The notes under the pieces: model-generated
Database searches by the model: none
Told to the model about the DNA's origin: nothing
The model's input: the letters and a program-made list of their open reading frames with translations, nothing else
From: Diphasiastrum complanatum
Taxonomy: Eukaryota > Streptophyta > Lycopodiopsida > Lycopodiales > Lycopodiaceae
NCBI GenBank assembly: GCA_029204225.1
Contig: CM055092.1
Span: forward strand, 14,968,059-15,032,058
Reading direction: 5' to 3'
Length of the DNA: 64,000 bases
In this document: piece after piece, positions 1-12,651 of the stretch
Position numbering within the stretch: position 1 is the first letter of the stretch
Layout: every line of letters starts with the position of its first letter
Program-made: the position numbers and the translations under genes

Positions 1-779
1 TTTTGATTCTACCTAGATTTGGCACAATCTACACATGTACATTGCAAACAAGGAGGCTTAGAAAACAAGCAATCAGATGCCATTGCTATGACCCTACACA
101 CAACACACTGGGTGAACCTCCATAGAAGCTCGTAACATGGAGTTTCTGCCATCTGCAAGCTCCCCATTTCTTATAGTGTTTGAAGAGCAACACGTTTTAG
201 AAACACATCAAGCAAATGTTAGTGGCTCATTAAGAGTGATAGGCAGCTATTCAAGAGGGGGCTCTGCAAGCACACCGGAGATTGTACAGCTCTGTTCAAG
301 ATGATGGCTCTGTATCTCCTTCTGTGTGCTGCATTTGTTGAGGAGCACCAACAAAGCTGGAGTAAAATCGTTGAGAAGAGTTGAAACGATGGAGCACTAG
401 CCATGATGGAATGAATCCATGCTTGAAATCATGAGCTGGAGATGTGCCTTAGTTGAAAACGTATCCTGTTGAGCCTGGGCATGGCGGGTAGGGCTTTGAT
501 GAGGCGTGGTGATGGCAGGAAGGGCTTTGATGAGGCGTTGGGAGCCTGTGAAAAGAAGTGAATGGGAGGGACCCTTTCTAGAATGGGAGAATGGGAGCCT
601 TTTAAGGATGATGGAAGGGATTGCCCTAAATTTGGACTGGAGGCATGCTCTAAAAAATGTTGGTCTGACCTTGAATGTGGGCTGGTGGTCTAGGAAAATG
701 CCCTTTGTATTGTAAAATAACATATAAAGAGAGTAGATTTTTCAAGGCATCGTAATTTAATTTAACAATTAACAATTAA
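1..779. other. Non-coding sequence, no gene recognised
   Basis: No open frame here resembles a known family. The one clear structure is a 31-bp tandem duplication at about 481-541, two copies of a unit containing AGGGCTTTGATGAGGCGT with few differences. The longest open frame (506-715, plus) mainly translates this duplication and its flank, and I do not treat it as a gene. Confidence 0.6.
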
Positions 780-1426
780 CACTTCTCCTGTGTAAAATCA
801 CTGGGAGTAACAAGAATTTAACTAATACGCAGGGTTAACATATAAAGAGATAACATTCATCCAGAGTTCACTGTATAAATGTCTTCTTTGATAACTCCAT
901 GTAAAATTGCAATTTGTGTTGGATGAAGAACAGGGATACGATAGTAATAAACTGGAAGTTGAAAGACGAACTATCGAGCTCTGCGGAATAAACCTTCTTC
1001 TAATGTATGACTACACCTGTAAAAAATGTTCTTCCTTCTCATTAAGCATAAAATTTGGCTACAAATGGTGCCTTTTTATTTTTGGGGTGGCCCTTGCCCC
1101 TTGCTTCCTATTGGCTACTTGCAAAGGATGGGATTGCAATCCACACCATCCACAAGAATCACAAACTAATCTATAATGTAGGAAAAAGCACACCCCACCT
1201 ACCACCATTTGACTTTTGACTAATAAAAAAACCTTAGTAACTTAAACTTTGGCCTCTAATATTATTTTTAATTACATGGCCCAAAGTCTAATTTATACCA
1301 AAAAGATTATTTACACGTGCTCATTGGGCCATGGGCTTACGCACACAAGATGTCACGACCGTCGCATCTTATTTCTACTAATTTGACATTTTATTTATCT
1401 ACAACACGTCTGGAATACCCCCAACA
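780..1426 (-). repeat. Solo LTR remnant, family G
   Basis: Read on the minus strand, this stretch starts TGTTGGGGGTATTCC at 1426. It aligns by eye, in the same order, with 46208-46980. Shared blocks include GCCCATGGCCCAATGAGCAC, a GAGGCC..AA block, a GGGCAAGGGCC block, and AAAAAGGCACCATTTGTA followed by ATGCTTAATGAGAAGGA. The TG start and the absence of coding sequence fit a solo LTR. The end near 780 is approximate (shared CCAGTGAT block). No target-site duplication was found. Superfamily is unknown because no coding region is attached. Confidence 0.55.
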
Positions 1427-2549
1427 ATATTCAATGCACAAAACCCTCTAAATGAATCCAAAGATGACTCATAAAGGTTGTGACTTATAAGAATACAGAA
1501 AAACTATAGTATCATTGAGTGATATACCCTGTAATTTAAACTAACTAACTCAGAAGTAATGCTCTTGATCCGGTTAGTTGTACTTGATGTAGAAATATTT
1601 GAATGTTTAGGTGTGGATCCCAATTTAAACACCACATTCAATCTGATTCTAAACCCATTCTAGGTCAATGAGTAATGCTCATTGAGAAATCATTATTAAC
1701 CTATGAGTAATTATCTGCAAACAATTCTCATCAATATGCTTATCTTTTACTGACTAGTTTATGCATGCCTATAAACTTAGTCCAAGGAATACATTGTAGA
1801 TCCACATAATTAAAAATTTGCACCAAGAAATAACGACCTCACAATGATTCACCACATAGCATATCTCTACATATTTCACACAATATGTAAACAACATTTT
1901 TTTCAACTGAGAATCTTGTAACTCAGTAAACTCTAAAAGAAAATCTTACTCAAAGAGTGCTATTTTGTAACCAAAATCTCAATCAAAAATTATTTCAGAA
2001 GAATATAATATTAAAGTGAATTTCATTCCTTGCATTAACTCACGGATCCTAGTTCACACTAAGACCAAGCTGATCACAACCCACAAGGAACTAGCTCCAA
2101 CAAAGCCAACCAAACCTAGATCAAATGGATCTAGCCCCCAAGCTATTGATCAATCACTCACAAGGGATAGTGGAATCACACCAGCAACATGTAGCTACGA
2201 ACAACTAAATCAAGCATACACTATTGAGAGCCCAATGGGTATACTTAGACCCTCCAAGGCCCATGCACCACTAGTAGTGCACTATGACACCCCACTGGAC
2301 ACATTTACAACCTAACTGGGCCACATCATAGTCATAATTAGATTACGAGTCGAGGTAGGCCTATTGACCTCCTAACGAGATAATAATCCAAAATCAGTCG
2401 TGGGCATGATAGTTCATGTATTATAGATAGATCACATTATATGGTCAAGTACACATGTTTTGTCATGATTAGGCCAAAATTTAATTGTGATGTAACTCGA
2501 GCTAGTTAGGTTGCTTACACATGTCAAGTTTAGGTTTGATGAGTGATGC
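1427..2549. other. Non-coding sequence, no gene recognised
   Basis: AT-rich, with no recognisable coding domain, RNA gene or long repeat. An open frame at 2016-2315 (plus, 99 codons) matches no family I know, has low complexity, and is not supported as a gene. Confidence 0.5.
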
Positions 2550-2835
2550 ACTATGTGGTGGCAAAAGTCAAAGTGTCCAATCATAAGAGAGAGATGTGTT
2601 GGAAGAATCCAATCAAAAGTGAGGGATGTTGCATCACACATCCAATAGGATTAGAGAGGCTATGTTTAAGGGGTCCAATAGGAATTAAGCTTGGATCTCC
2701 ATGAATTCTAAAGCCAAAATTGGCCCTATCAAAGTTCTACACCAAGATGCTTGATACAAAATCTTTATGATACCCCTAAAGTCAACATGACTCAACTATT
2801 TTTACTTTTTCTACATGTGGGAACATGCTCCACAC
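2550..2835 (-). repeat. Decayed Copia LTR remnant, D2-like
   Basis: On the plus strand this resembles the right part of the D2 LTR at 51420-51778. It has repeated (T)CCAATAGG/ATTGGA words, then CCCTATCAA..TTCTACACC.AGATGCTTGAT.. and a run ending ..CCCCTA..TCAACAT..ACTATTTTTACTTTTTC. The order is kept but divergence is high. A CACACGTGTG palindrome follows at about 2836. The orientation matches the minus-strand Copia elements of the 49-61 kb region. Ends are not resolved. Confidence 0.4.
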
Positions 2836-5548
2836 GTGTGATATTTTCTCACAAACTAGAAACACAAAAAATATCCAAGATAGATTTTGACAATTTTTTA
2901 CAATAGGCACATGCACATCATGTTGGGGTCCATAGATCCTAGTGGAATCTTGCCCTCCTCATCATTGGCTTTTTGGATCTGGATACATGTCTCCTCTCTC
3001 TCATCAAGCATTCACATACGGTGGCTTGAGACTGATTTCGAGCTTCTAGCTGGTTGGGTGGTTTGGCTCCACGGTTTCTAATTAACTCCATGATATCAGG
3101 ATCTTATTATATAAGATCATTGTTATTGTTTTTCTTGCATGACATATTCCCATTCATTTGACACAGTCAAAGCAAAAAGTGCACATTAACAATGATTTTT
3201 AGTGAATGGCAGTCATTGGAGTAGATTTCCAATGAAGAAAAATTTATGAAGCAACCATTATAACATGAGAAAATGTTACAAGGAATCACTCTTTTGTGTA
3301 TTTTAATGCATTGCTACATTAAAAAATCAAAAAAAAGATTCACACCCTGCAGACTCGCTCACAATTTAGAAAAAGCTTGCTCGCTTAAGCTCACTCAAAT
3401 TTCACACTCGAAACCTGGTCCACATGTTTAAAAGGGGACTTATGTGTAGTGTAATTATTGTACATGATGATGCTAATGCAAATTACTATTGTTGCAATTT
3501 GCAAGAAGAGGCAAATAATTTTTTGTTTTGTTTTTGAAGTTGTTGAATGAGGTGAGCTACCTTGATAAAGTCATGTGGATCTTATGTTTTAGTTGGTTTG
3601 ACTTGATAGCTAAGTTTTCTATTGTTGCATTGAGCCATAGCACAAAGAATTAAGAGGCCAAATAATACTATTTGAACCATGTATGTAGTAAGCGACTAGA
3701 CATGTTTTAGTATGACATAATGCCTCAAACTATTGGGAAAACATTCTTGCACATAACACATCATTGTGGCATGGAGGGACAAGAAGTGTTGTTGTAGTAG
3801 TAATGGCAAAACAATCAAATCATTTTTGAAGTGAGAGATCTAAGTCAACTACTTCTCATAAGTCTCCTCATGAACTTCTTTGTGAGCTTTGTAGGAATTA
3901 TTTGTTGAGCTTGTTATATTAAGTTGATTAAACTCAACCACTTTGAATACCTCTTGGAATACACAAGGCTTTGGTTTTAGTTGTCTACCAATTGTTTATG
4001 GACATGTTTGTGGTTTTGCATGATTCAATACTTAAGTTGATTAAACTCAATTACCTCAAACCATTTTTTAAGATCTTATTCCACAATGGTTTTGTTAATA
4101 ATAAAGTACATTGAGTTACTACGTGGTAGCCAAGAAATGTTCTACATGTTTTTGCTCATTATTGATCAACTGTTGTTGATTTAATATATTGGAATACAAC
4201 GTGACTCATGAGTCGTGACTCGTGATGTTTTGAGACATTAGAGAGGATTAAGGTTGAAAAGAGCAAACAAATTTAAGGGCGTTGGAGCTAGAGCTGGAGC
4301 AGTGAAATGTTCACCACATTATAGAAAACTAGTAATTGATTTCCAAAGTGCAAACTCGCTTGCAAGAAATTGATAATGCTGAACTTTAATAATAACGTCG
4401 AAATATATTGTGTTTTTGAGGGAATCACACAATATGAAAATCTAATTGATTGAGCCTTGGACATTATGCCTCACAAAGCTCATGGGCTAAAAATCTTGCT
4501 GCATGTTTTAAGAACCTTGGCCTCAAGGGTGGCATTTTTTTTCTTCTAGTTATAGCATAGGGAATTATATAGCTCAAACCATGTATGACGTCTAAGCCTA
4601 GGACACCGCATCTTGTAAATTATGGAACCGGTAACCAAGTTTTACGAAGCACTTCATGAACAAGCATAATGTAGTCAAGATAAAATTAGATATTCACATC
4701 ATTTTTAATCCTAAGGCTATGTTTTGAACACTAGGTCGCAAGGGATTTCCACTATATGATCAAATTTGTAGATCTTATTTTCTAATTGATATAAATTTGA
4801 TGTCACCAATAGTGCTCGTGCTCTCTTTTTTAGGATTGGAAGTTTTTCTCCCATTTTTTTTTAAAACTTGCATCAATGTCTTATTAAAATTTGCCATGAA
4901 GTTTAACCCTTCATAATCAAACTGTTAGTTTTCAATCTACTAGCCAAATTGGTCAATCAAACTTGAAATTGGCTTGCGGTGAATGGCAAATTTTTTGCGA
5001 GCACTAGTCATCATAACCAAACTGAGATGCCCATCGAGAACGACTTGAATTGTGGATTCCAAGATATGTTGGGTCGCGTGAGCTGTGGATTGGTGGGCCC
5101 TCTACATTATATATATGGTAAAGTTGAGGAGGGCTTTCATGCCTCCAAGTGCCTTGCCCAAGGTTGGCAACTACCTCCTCATTTACCCACTGTAAAGATG
5201 TGCATTTTAGAAGCACTTTGCCCATCGTTTACCCATCCTGATTGCCAATTTCAGCCCATCGACCAAACACACACCAACCACGTGTGAAATAGTTTAGAAC
5301 CTTTGTCACGTGACATGTGGCAAAGTCTTCTAATTTGTCCCACAAGCAAAGTTTCAAAGCGCCTCTCAAGCGCATGTCCATGGGGGTGATGGGCCTAAGC
5401 CTATGCTGGAAACTTCTTTGTGGTAGGCGGAAAGTCCATGGGTTTACATACAAAATATCAAAGTCTAAGCCACTCAACATTGCCATGTGGGTAGCCAAAC
5501 TTGGAGTGCATCTCTCCAAGGCCGAAGGGTAATAACCTAATAACTACC
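2836..5548. other. Old non-coding sequence, no gene recognised
   Basis: About 2.7 kb of AT-rich DNA with no recognisable domain on either strand. Short repeated words occur, such as AAGTTGATTAAACTCAA near 3922 and 4033. The frame at 4979-5287 (102 codons, plus) and its overlapping minus-strand frame have no recognisable motif. This is probably decayed repeat DNA, but I cannot assign it. Confidence 0.5.
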
Positions 5549-5808
5549 TGTTGTATAGTTACCTTTACAAGATTTACTTCTGGCACCACCGGCGCCAGCA
5601 TTGTCCTCGGCGCCAGCAGCACCCCTGCTGCTCCCTGCGCCACTGTGACCAGAATCCAGCCGGCACCAAGTTCCTATGACAAAATATTTGATCGGTTCTG
5701 CTGTCGGTACCATTTGGTTTAGGAATTGGTTGTCTCCATATTTGTCGCGGCTTGTGGTTCTGAGTGTTCCTTGCATGAACGTGAATGGGTTAAGCTCTTG
5801 GGGAACGG
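5549..5808 (+). repeat. LTR-A fragment, 5' end, internally deleted
   Basis: It begins with the LTR-A terminus (TGTTGTATAGTTACC, compared with TGTTGTAAAGCTACC in the complete copy at 20646). It continues through the GGCGCC-rich block to about 5680, then jumps to the later LTR block ending CTTGGGGAACGG. It stops abruptly at 5808, where a minus-strand LTR-A piece starts. Two breakpoints are therefore visible: one internal deletion and one inversion junction. Confidence 0.75.
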
Positions 5809-6378
5809 TATAGCGCAGGCATCCCAAAGGGAGCCAGGAACCACGACTTAGCTTCCCAGCCTTCAACTCTTGCCGTCCAAACCCACTTGACATACAAGCA
5901 GCCAACTTGCCAAGAACGATCAGACTTAACCAACTGGAAGTTCAGAAACCAACTTTGAGATCCAACCTGGCGCCATGCCAGATCGGGGGTCCCGATGTGG
6001 ATGACTTCCCTCCAAGCAAGCCGCCTGACATACATCAAACTTAACCAACTCGAAGCTTCGTTACAAACAAGTAACATCCATTCCAAGCAAGTGGTCTGAC
6101 TTACATCAGACTTAACCAATTGAAAGCTTCGTCACGAGCGCTGGAAGCCAACCGGGCGCCACGCCAGACTGGACAGCCATAAACAGGTAACTTCCACCCA
6201 AGCAAGCCATCCAACTCAGCCGACAGCCCGTTCCCCAAGAGCTTAACCCATTCACGTTCATGCAAGGAACACTAAGAACCACAAGTCACGACAGATATGG
6301 AGACAATCAGTTCCTGGACCAAATGGTCCCGACAGCAAACCGCTGGCGCCACGGACCGAATGGTCCCGACTTTCCAAG
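5809..6378 (-). repeat. LTR-A fragment, 3' part, inverted
   Basis: On the minus strand this is the right-hand part of LTR-A ending in ..GATGCCTGCGCTATA (complete copies end ..GCGCTACA). It contains the repeated AGTTGGTTAAGTCTGAT modules. It ends near 6378, where sequence of the minus-strand gypsy body starts, so about 600 bp of the LTR start is missing. By position it serves as the 3' LTR of the minus-strand element to its right. Confidence 0.75.
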
Positions 6379-6392
6379 TGATCCGCTTGTTG

Positions 6393-7924
6393 CTAGGCCA
6401 ACTTCTTTTCACTTTGAGCCTTATCTTCATGTTGTTTGGCTATCTTCAACTCTCGATCCAGCTGGACAATTTTCAGGCTGATCAGAGTGTTTTCGGATCC
6501 TAGACCAGAGATCCTCTGCTCCATTTTCTTCTTCTTATCCAGCATAGACCGGATCACTTGCCCAAGGCTTGAAACCAGCCCTAGAGCATCACCAGAATCG
6601 ACGATCGTGGCAGCGACAGCAACAGGAGGACCTAATGGTATTGTCCTTGGTAGGCGTGGAATAGGTGCCACAGTCTCTTCTTCTTCAAAAATATCCTCCT
6701 CTTCAAACCCTTCAGGCACTGTGGTGTCGAATTGTTTTGGTGATTTTACAGTTGTGTCGACCCGAAGTGTGGTTGGGCTACCTTGTGTGTGAGGTTGCTG
6801 GCTGGCATCTTCGACACCAACAGTAGATTCATGGATATGTCCGAATCCTCTTCCAGGGGATTGGGGTTCAAAGGGCGTTGGGCTCTGGGGCATTTCAAAG
6901 ATTTTGGTGGCCCCAAGGGGGTCGGAATCATCGAACATATCCATAAAGAACTGTGTGTTGGGTGAGGTGGCTTTGGTGTGCGGGGGTGAGGCGGCCTGGG
7001 CAGCTGTGATGGGAATGGTAGGCCCAATGGTCACAGACTGTCCTTATATGGGAGCAGAGGCGAGGGAAGCATCAGAGACTAGGGGGATGAGAAGTTCAGT
7101 GCGAACAGCAGCAGGGGGTGGAAGCGCAGCTGACGAGGTATGTCTAGTGCGAAGTTGTGACGCGGAAGGCGGGTCAGAAATTATGATCTTGCTGCATGGA
7201 CGACGTCGACTATGAGAGTTTGAGACGTGATGGGATGATTCTGCCAGTGCTTCTTCGTAAACCGAAAGCACAGAATCCAGGTGGAAGCCATGGATTTCAT
7301 TTTCTAAGTGAGAAGCGGCTAAGAGGGACAATAAAGAGCCAACAACAAACTGCTGCTTAGTATTGGCCTTAATAGCTCGTTTGAGCTCACCAGAAACAGT
7401 CTTGAACCAATTATATGGTTCAAGAGGGGCTTTGGCCAACTTAGTGTGGGACTCCACTATCCTGTGAAGGATTTAAGATGTGATGCGGTCTTTCCTGAGG
7501 TTGTCAACCATCAGGAAATTATTCAATAGCTGGGCAGCTGCGTGGATGGAAGGCTCAGTGATGGCTTCCAGAAGGTAGCCATCATTGGTCCAGTGCAGAT
7601 CGTTGGTGAGGTCAATAAATGGCTTGATGGTAGTTGCAAGTGCGGCCTCAATGATGCGCACCTTGTGTGTGGCTCCCAAAAAAAAGTGATATAGAATTTG
7701 AATTTCTCTTCCTTCCACGTACTGAAGGCAAGAGTGATGAAATCTATATTGATATGACGCAAAAAGGTTCTCTCATGAATACCCATTGCAGTGAGTAGAG
7801 GCTCCGCAAGGGTCATCCACTGAGTGACCATGCTTGTGCTAGGAAGAATTATGATGTCCGTTGCAGATGGGACATCACGATAGATAGTATAGCGCGGAGA
7901 CTAGGAAGTATCGGTAGAAGACAT
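6393..7924 (-). pseudogene. Extra 3' ORF of a Ty3/gypsy element, frame-broken
   Basis: About 510 codons downstream of integrase on the same strand, split over frames at roughly 7924-7473, 7457-7044 and 7034-6393. The N-terminal half aligns with 45428-45935 on the plus strand. Shared features are a start rich in Ser/Thr, a KVRI..A block and a G-Y-L-(L/I)-E-A-I-T segment followed by A-x-L-L-N-N-F-L. The C-terminal third is Pro/Thr/Glu-rich and ends in a charged, probably coiled-coil segment (about 6400-6560). I do not recognise the family. Additional 3' ORFs are known in several plant gypsy lineages, but no membrane segment or signal peptide is evident here, so I do not call it envelope-like. 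A conserved TATA-like word precedes it. Confidence 0.65.
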
Positions 7925-8840
<916 letters not shown>

Positions 8841-10050
8841 TCAAAACTTGTGTAATCGCTGCCATTTACCGGAGTATTGAATCATTTTCCATCCAAAGTG
8901 CTCAAGAATTACTACGCCATAGTTCAAGATTTCCTTCACTTTATACGGGCCTTCACCGGTAAACTTCAACTTACCCTTGATCAGCTTGGTTTTGTACATC
9001 AATGCAAGATCTCCTGCTTTCAGATCTTTTTTGTGCAATCGACGATCATGCCATGCCTTGCGGCGGCTTTCTCTGCTGCTAAGGCATGAACTGCCATCAA
9101 TTGGGTTTCACATAATTTGTGCAATGCTTCATGACAAAGTTGTAAAGACATATCATCATTTAATCGTTCCATTGCTGCTATGCATAAAGATGGATTAAAA
9201 ATTCAATTGGCATAACAACATCTTGACCATAAACCAGTTGAAAAGGTGTTCGATTTGTACTATTTTTGTAAGCGGTTCTGAATGCCCATGATGCTGCATA
9301 CAGTTTATGTTCCCAATCGGACCGACTCGCTTCAACTGTCTTTGTCATAATGGTGCAGAGAATCTTATTGGAAGATTCAGCTTGGCCATTTCCTCTGGGA
9401 TAATAGGGAGTACTAAATCTGTGTATAACAAAAAAAATCTTCCAGTAAACACTTTATTGTTTGATTAACAAAATGTGTACCCCGGTCATTAACAATTTCA
9501 ATCGGACATCCAAATTTGATTATAATATTTTCATATAGAAACTTGGCCGTATATTTCGCATCAGCCACTTTGACAGCTTTGGCTTCAACCCACTTGGTCA
9601 TATAATCAGTTGCGACGATTGTGTATCAGGCCTGAGATCCTTGCATGGCAGGATGAATAGGACCAACATAATCCAGTCCCATTTTTCAAACGGTGATTGC
9701 GATAAAACTGGATGTAAGGGTTCATAATTCTGTCGAGTAGGCCGTCGTGCTCGCTGACAAACATCACATGTCCGAATAAAACTTTCTATGTCCTTATGAA
9801 GCGTAGGCCACCAACAACCGGATTGCAAAAGTTTGTGAACAGTAATATCTGTAGAGAAGTGTCCTCCACCCATGCCATCATGTGAAAACATGATTAAATC
9901 TGGTACTTCATGTGGTAAAACACACCTTCGTAAAATATTATCTGATCCACGACGGTACAATTGTCCTGCAATTAATTGATAAGGTTGAGCCTTATGAATC
10001 AATTGTCTTTTCTGTACTTTTGTCAAGGAGTCATTCGGTTGTCCTAGCAT
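8841..10050 (-). pseudogene. Ty3/gypsy integrase, frame-broken
   Basis: Read on the minus strand. The N-terminal zinc-binding region comes first (..HDGMGGGH.. then CDVCQ, about 9740-9890). The DDE core follows, with TDYMTKWVEA near 9600, VNDRGTHF near 9480 and GQAESSNK near 9380, so all three acidic residues are present. The C-terminal domain (K-A-G-D-L-A-L near 9020, then G-E-G-P-Y-K-V) ends at 8841. The frames at 10050-9598, 9601-9413 and 9400-8841 do not form one open frame, so the copy is not expected to make active enzyme. Integrase would insert the cDNA. No chromodomain is seen after the GPY-like block. Confidence 0.8.
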
Positions 10051-10095
10051 CAGGTACTCAACAATATCTGCCGCCCACTCAGGTACTGCTTCAAC

Positions 10096-11187
10096 TTAGA
10101 ACAACGCAACATTTGACAGTTCATCATCCACTTTAGTATTAACTGGTGTGGATTCAATTCGCGAAACGTGATCGGCTAGATAATGTTGCTTTCCCTTTCT
10201 AACCACAATTAAAAAGTCAAATTCAGTCAATAATAATAACCATCTTGCAATATGTCCAGTATTACACGTCTTGTTTACCAAGTAAAGTAACGGTTGATGA
10301 TCCGTATAAAATGCAAAGTGCGTTTCCATGAGGTAGTGACAAAATTTCCAAACTAAAAAAATCATGGCTAGCGCTTCACGTTCTGTTGTTGAATGATTCT
10401 TTTCTGGATCTGTAAGCTGTCTGCTTGCAAATCGTATGGGATAATCCTTCTTATAGTCACCTGGCTGCATCAAAACTGATCCAATGGCGTATTTTGAGGC
10501 ATCCGTATGAACATGAAACTCTAATGTCCAATCTGGAGAACGCAGTATTGGTGCTGAAGTTAATGTTTTTTTTAACTTTTCAAAGGCTTCTAATGCCTCT
10601 ACTATCCAAATAGGAACAATAGTTAGTTTGTATATAGGTCGTGCTAAATTCGCAAGAAGATAATAAAAATTTGATAGTAGTTTGCATGACCCATAAACAC
10701 ATAAACTCCTCGAATTGTTGTTGGCGGTGGCAATTCCATAATAACTTTGATCTTAGAATAATCAGTCCAAGCACAACTCCGTGCGAAACCCATATTTGGC
10801 ATTTTTCTGGATTTAGAGAAATCTGATATTTGCGGCATCTTTCAAATACTTTCTCCAATCGATCCAAGTGGTCTGTATCTGTACTATGAACTCCCAAGTC
10901 GTCCAAGTAAATTTCAAGAAATTTCTGTAGATAATCTTTAAAAGCAAATTGCATTACTCTTTGGAATGAACTTGGTGCATTACAGAGTCCAAACGACATT
11001 ACTTTGTAAGCATAGGTGTCCCATTCTGTTGCAAAAGCGGTTTTGTGGTGATCGGTAGGTGCAATCTTAACCTGGTTGTAACCACTAAATCCATCCAGGA
11101 AACTATAAGCTTCCGCTCCAGCAAGGTGATCCAAAATGCTTTCAATAAAAGGTAACGGAAAGTGATCCTTTCGTGTCACTTTGCGTC
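10096..11187 (-). pseudogene. Ty3/gypsy reverse transcriptase and RNase H, truncated
   Basis: The RT portion starts inside the domain (..VTRKDHFPLPF, about 11175) and lacks the fingers. It contains FLDGFSGYNQVKIAP, FGLCNAPSSFQRVM and the catalytic YLDD box near 10895. The connection and RNase H follow with FYTDHQPLLYLV (about 10310) and HYLADHVSRI (about 10160). Frames break near 10830 and between 10640 and 10480. The start is joined directly to leader sequence at about 11187, with no gag or protease between. Closest relative in the window is 43572-44738 (plus strand). Confidence 0.85.
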
Positions 11188-12205
11188 TGGTGGGCGTCGT
11201 TGCAAATGAAACTAATCCAAAAAACAGGCTAGCCATCCATCCTTTGCAAACATCGAGTCGTTTCGTTGCCGTTCACGTGCGAGTACTTGAACTGCGAATC
11301 CGCCGCCAGATTCTATAGTCCTCTTTGTTTGATGGTGTTAGCCTTCAAAAGAAAGGTTCCTTCTCGAGCCATCAGCTCCTTGTATCACAAGCAATCATGC
11401 AAACCAGACAAAGCACGAGTACTAAGATTCACCGCGAATACATGCAAGCAAGACACTCAGGCAGGTTTATTAACAGGTAACAAAGACAAGGTCCCCCTTT
11501 GAGATAGTTTTGCCAAAGGACCTTTGCCTGGCCACGCCCATACAGATCAATCACAAAATCAGCCCACAGAGAACACCGCTCCAACTATTCGTGCTTTCAC
11601 CATTAAGCAACACATTGCCTCAGTCACGCCCCACCACTTTTTGGTCGATAGCCCTTATAGCTAAACGATCGGCAGCTATCCCAAATATACCACCCCCGTG
11701 GACGCGCCCGTGCTTTCACCGTTAGGCAGCACATTGCCTTAGTAATGCCCCCACCAAATCTAGTCGATAGCCATTATAGCTAAACGATCGGCAACATACC
11801 ACCCCAATCGTGTACGCACCCGTGCTTTCACCATTAGATAGCACATTGCCTCAGTAATGCCCCCACCAAATTTGGTCGATAGCACTTATAGCTAAACGAA
11901 TGGTGGCTATCGCGAATATGTCACCCCGCACTCCACAAGGCACAGACCGTGTTTACACCAACCTAATGGCAGCACATTGCCTCATTTGTCCTATGTGCAG
12001 ACGGCGCCAGGCCCGAATGGCGGAAACTGACCGTGCTTACACCTCAAGGGCAGCACCTTGACTCGTCAAGCCCCCGTTCTGCCGACCACCCCGACCGGGG
12101 ACGCACCCATGCTTACACTATGGGCAGCACCTTGCACAACAGTTTTCTTGATGAACCCCAAACAATGGCCATCCCCGCAAGATCCACATAGCTCACTGGC
12201 TAGTC
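11188..12205 (-). repeat. LTR-A leader with array of hairpin-forming repeats (copy 1)
   Basis: The region between PBS and the fused RT. On the plus strand a unit recurs about every 75-125 bp: GTGCT, 13-17 nt, AGCAC, then (A/C)TTGCC. Copies lie at about 11591-11613 (degenerate), 11710-11732, 11822-11844, 11949-11975 (degenerate), 12033-12056 and 12108-12130. GTGCT and AGCAC are reverse complements, so each unit can form a 5-bp stem on either strand. Some units also hold AGGCA..TGCCT, an alternative stem sharing bases. The same array occurs on the plus strand at 21953-22340. No long ORF is present. Confidence 0.75.
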
Positions 12206-12218
12206 GGCTCTGATACCA
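12206..12218 (-). other. Primer-binding site, initiator-Met tRNA type
   Basis: The reverse complement reads TGGTATCAGAGCC, two bases inside the LTR-A end at 12221. This matches the 3' end of plant initiator methionine tRNA, the usual primer of plant LTR retrotransposons, and fixes the element's orientation as minus. Confidence 0.9.
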
Positions 12219-12220
12219 CA

Positions 12221-12651
12221 TGTAGCGCAGGCATCTCAAAGGGAGCCGAGAACCACGACTTAGCTTCCCAGCCTTCAACTCTTGCCGTACAAACCCACTT
12301 GACATACAAGCAGCCAACTCACCAACAACGATCAGACTTAACCAACTAGAAGTTCAGAAACCAACATTGAGATCCTACCTGGCGCCATGCCAGATCGGGG
12401 GTCCCGATGTGGGTGACTTCCCTCCAAGCAAGCCGCCCGACATACATCAAACTTAACCAATTCGAGGCTTCGTTACAAACGAGTACCATCCATTCCAAGC
12501 AAGGGGTCTGACTTACATCAGACTTAACCAACTGAAAGTTTCGTCACGAGCGTTGGAAGCCAACCGGGCGCCACGCCAGACTGGACAACCATAAACAGGT
12601 AACTTCCACCCAAGCAAGCCATCCAACTCAACTGACAGGTTAGAGTTCGTT
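12221..12651 (-). repeat. LTR-A, 3' part (5' LTR of minus-strand element), truncated
   Basis: The minus-strand LTR-A terminus TGTAGCGCAGG lies at 12221, next to the PBS. The copy holds the right-hand AGTTGGTTAAGT modules and stops at about 12651, where a plus-strand LTR-A begins at its true 5' end. The left 800 bp of this LTR are displaced or missing. Confidence 0.8.

Noticed and set aside
4979-5287. 102-codon frame as a possible host gene
   Set aside because: No recognisable motif, overlapped by an equally long frame on the other strand, and surrounded by decayed repeat DNA.
6393-7924. Envelope-like gene in the gypsy element
   Set aside because: The position fits, but I see no signal peptide, membrane segment or fusion-type motif, so I leave it as an unassigned 3' ORF.
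11591-12130. CRISPR-like array
   Set aside because: Units are degenerate, spacing is 75-125 bp and the sequence lies in a plant retrotransposon leader. It has none of the properties of a CRISPR locus.
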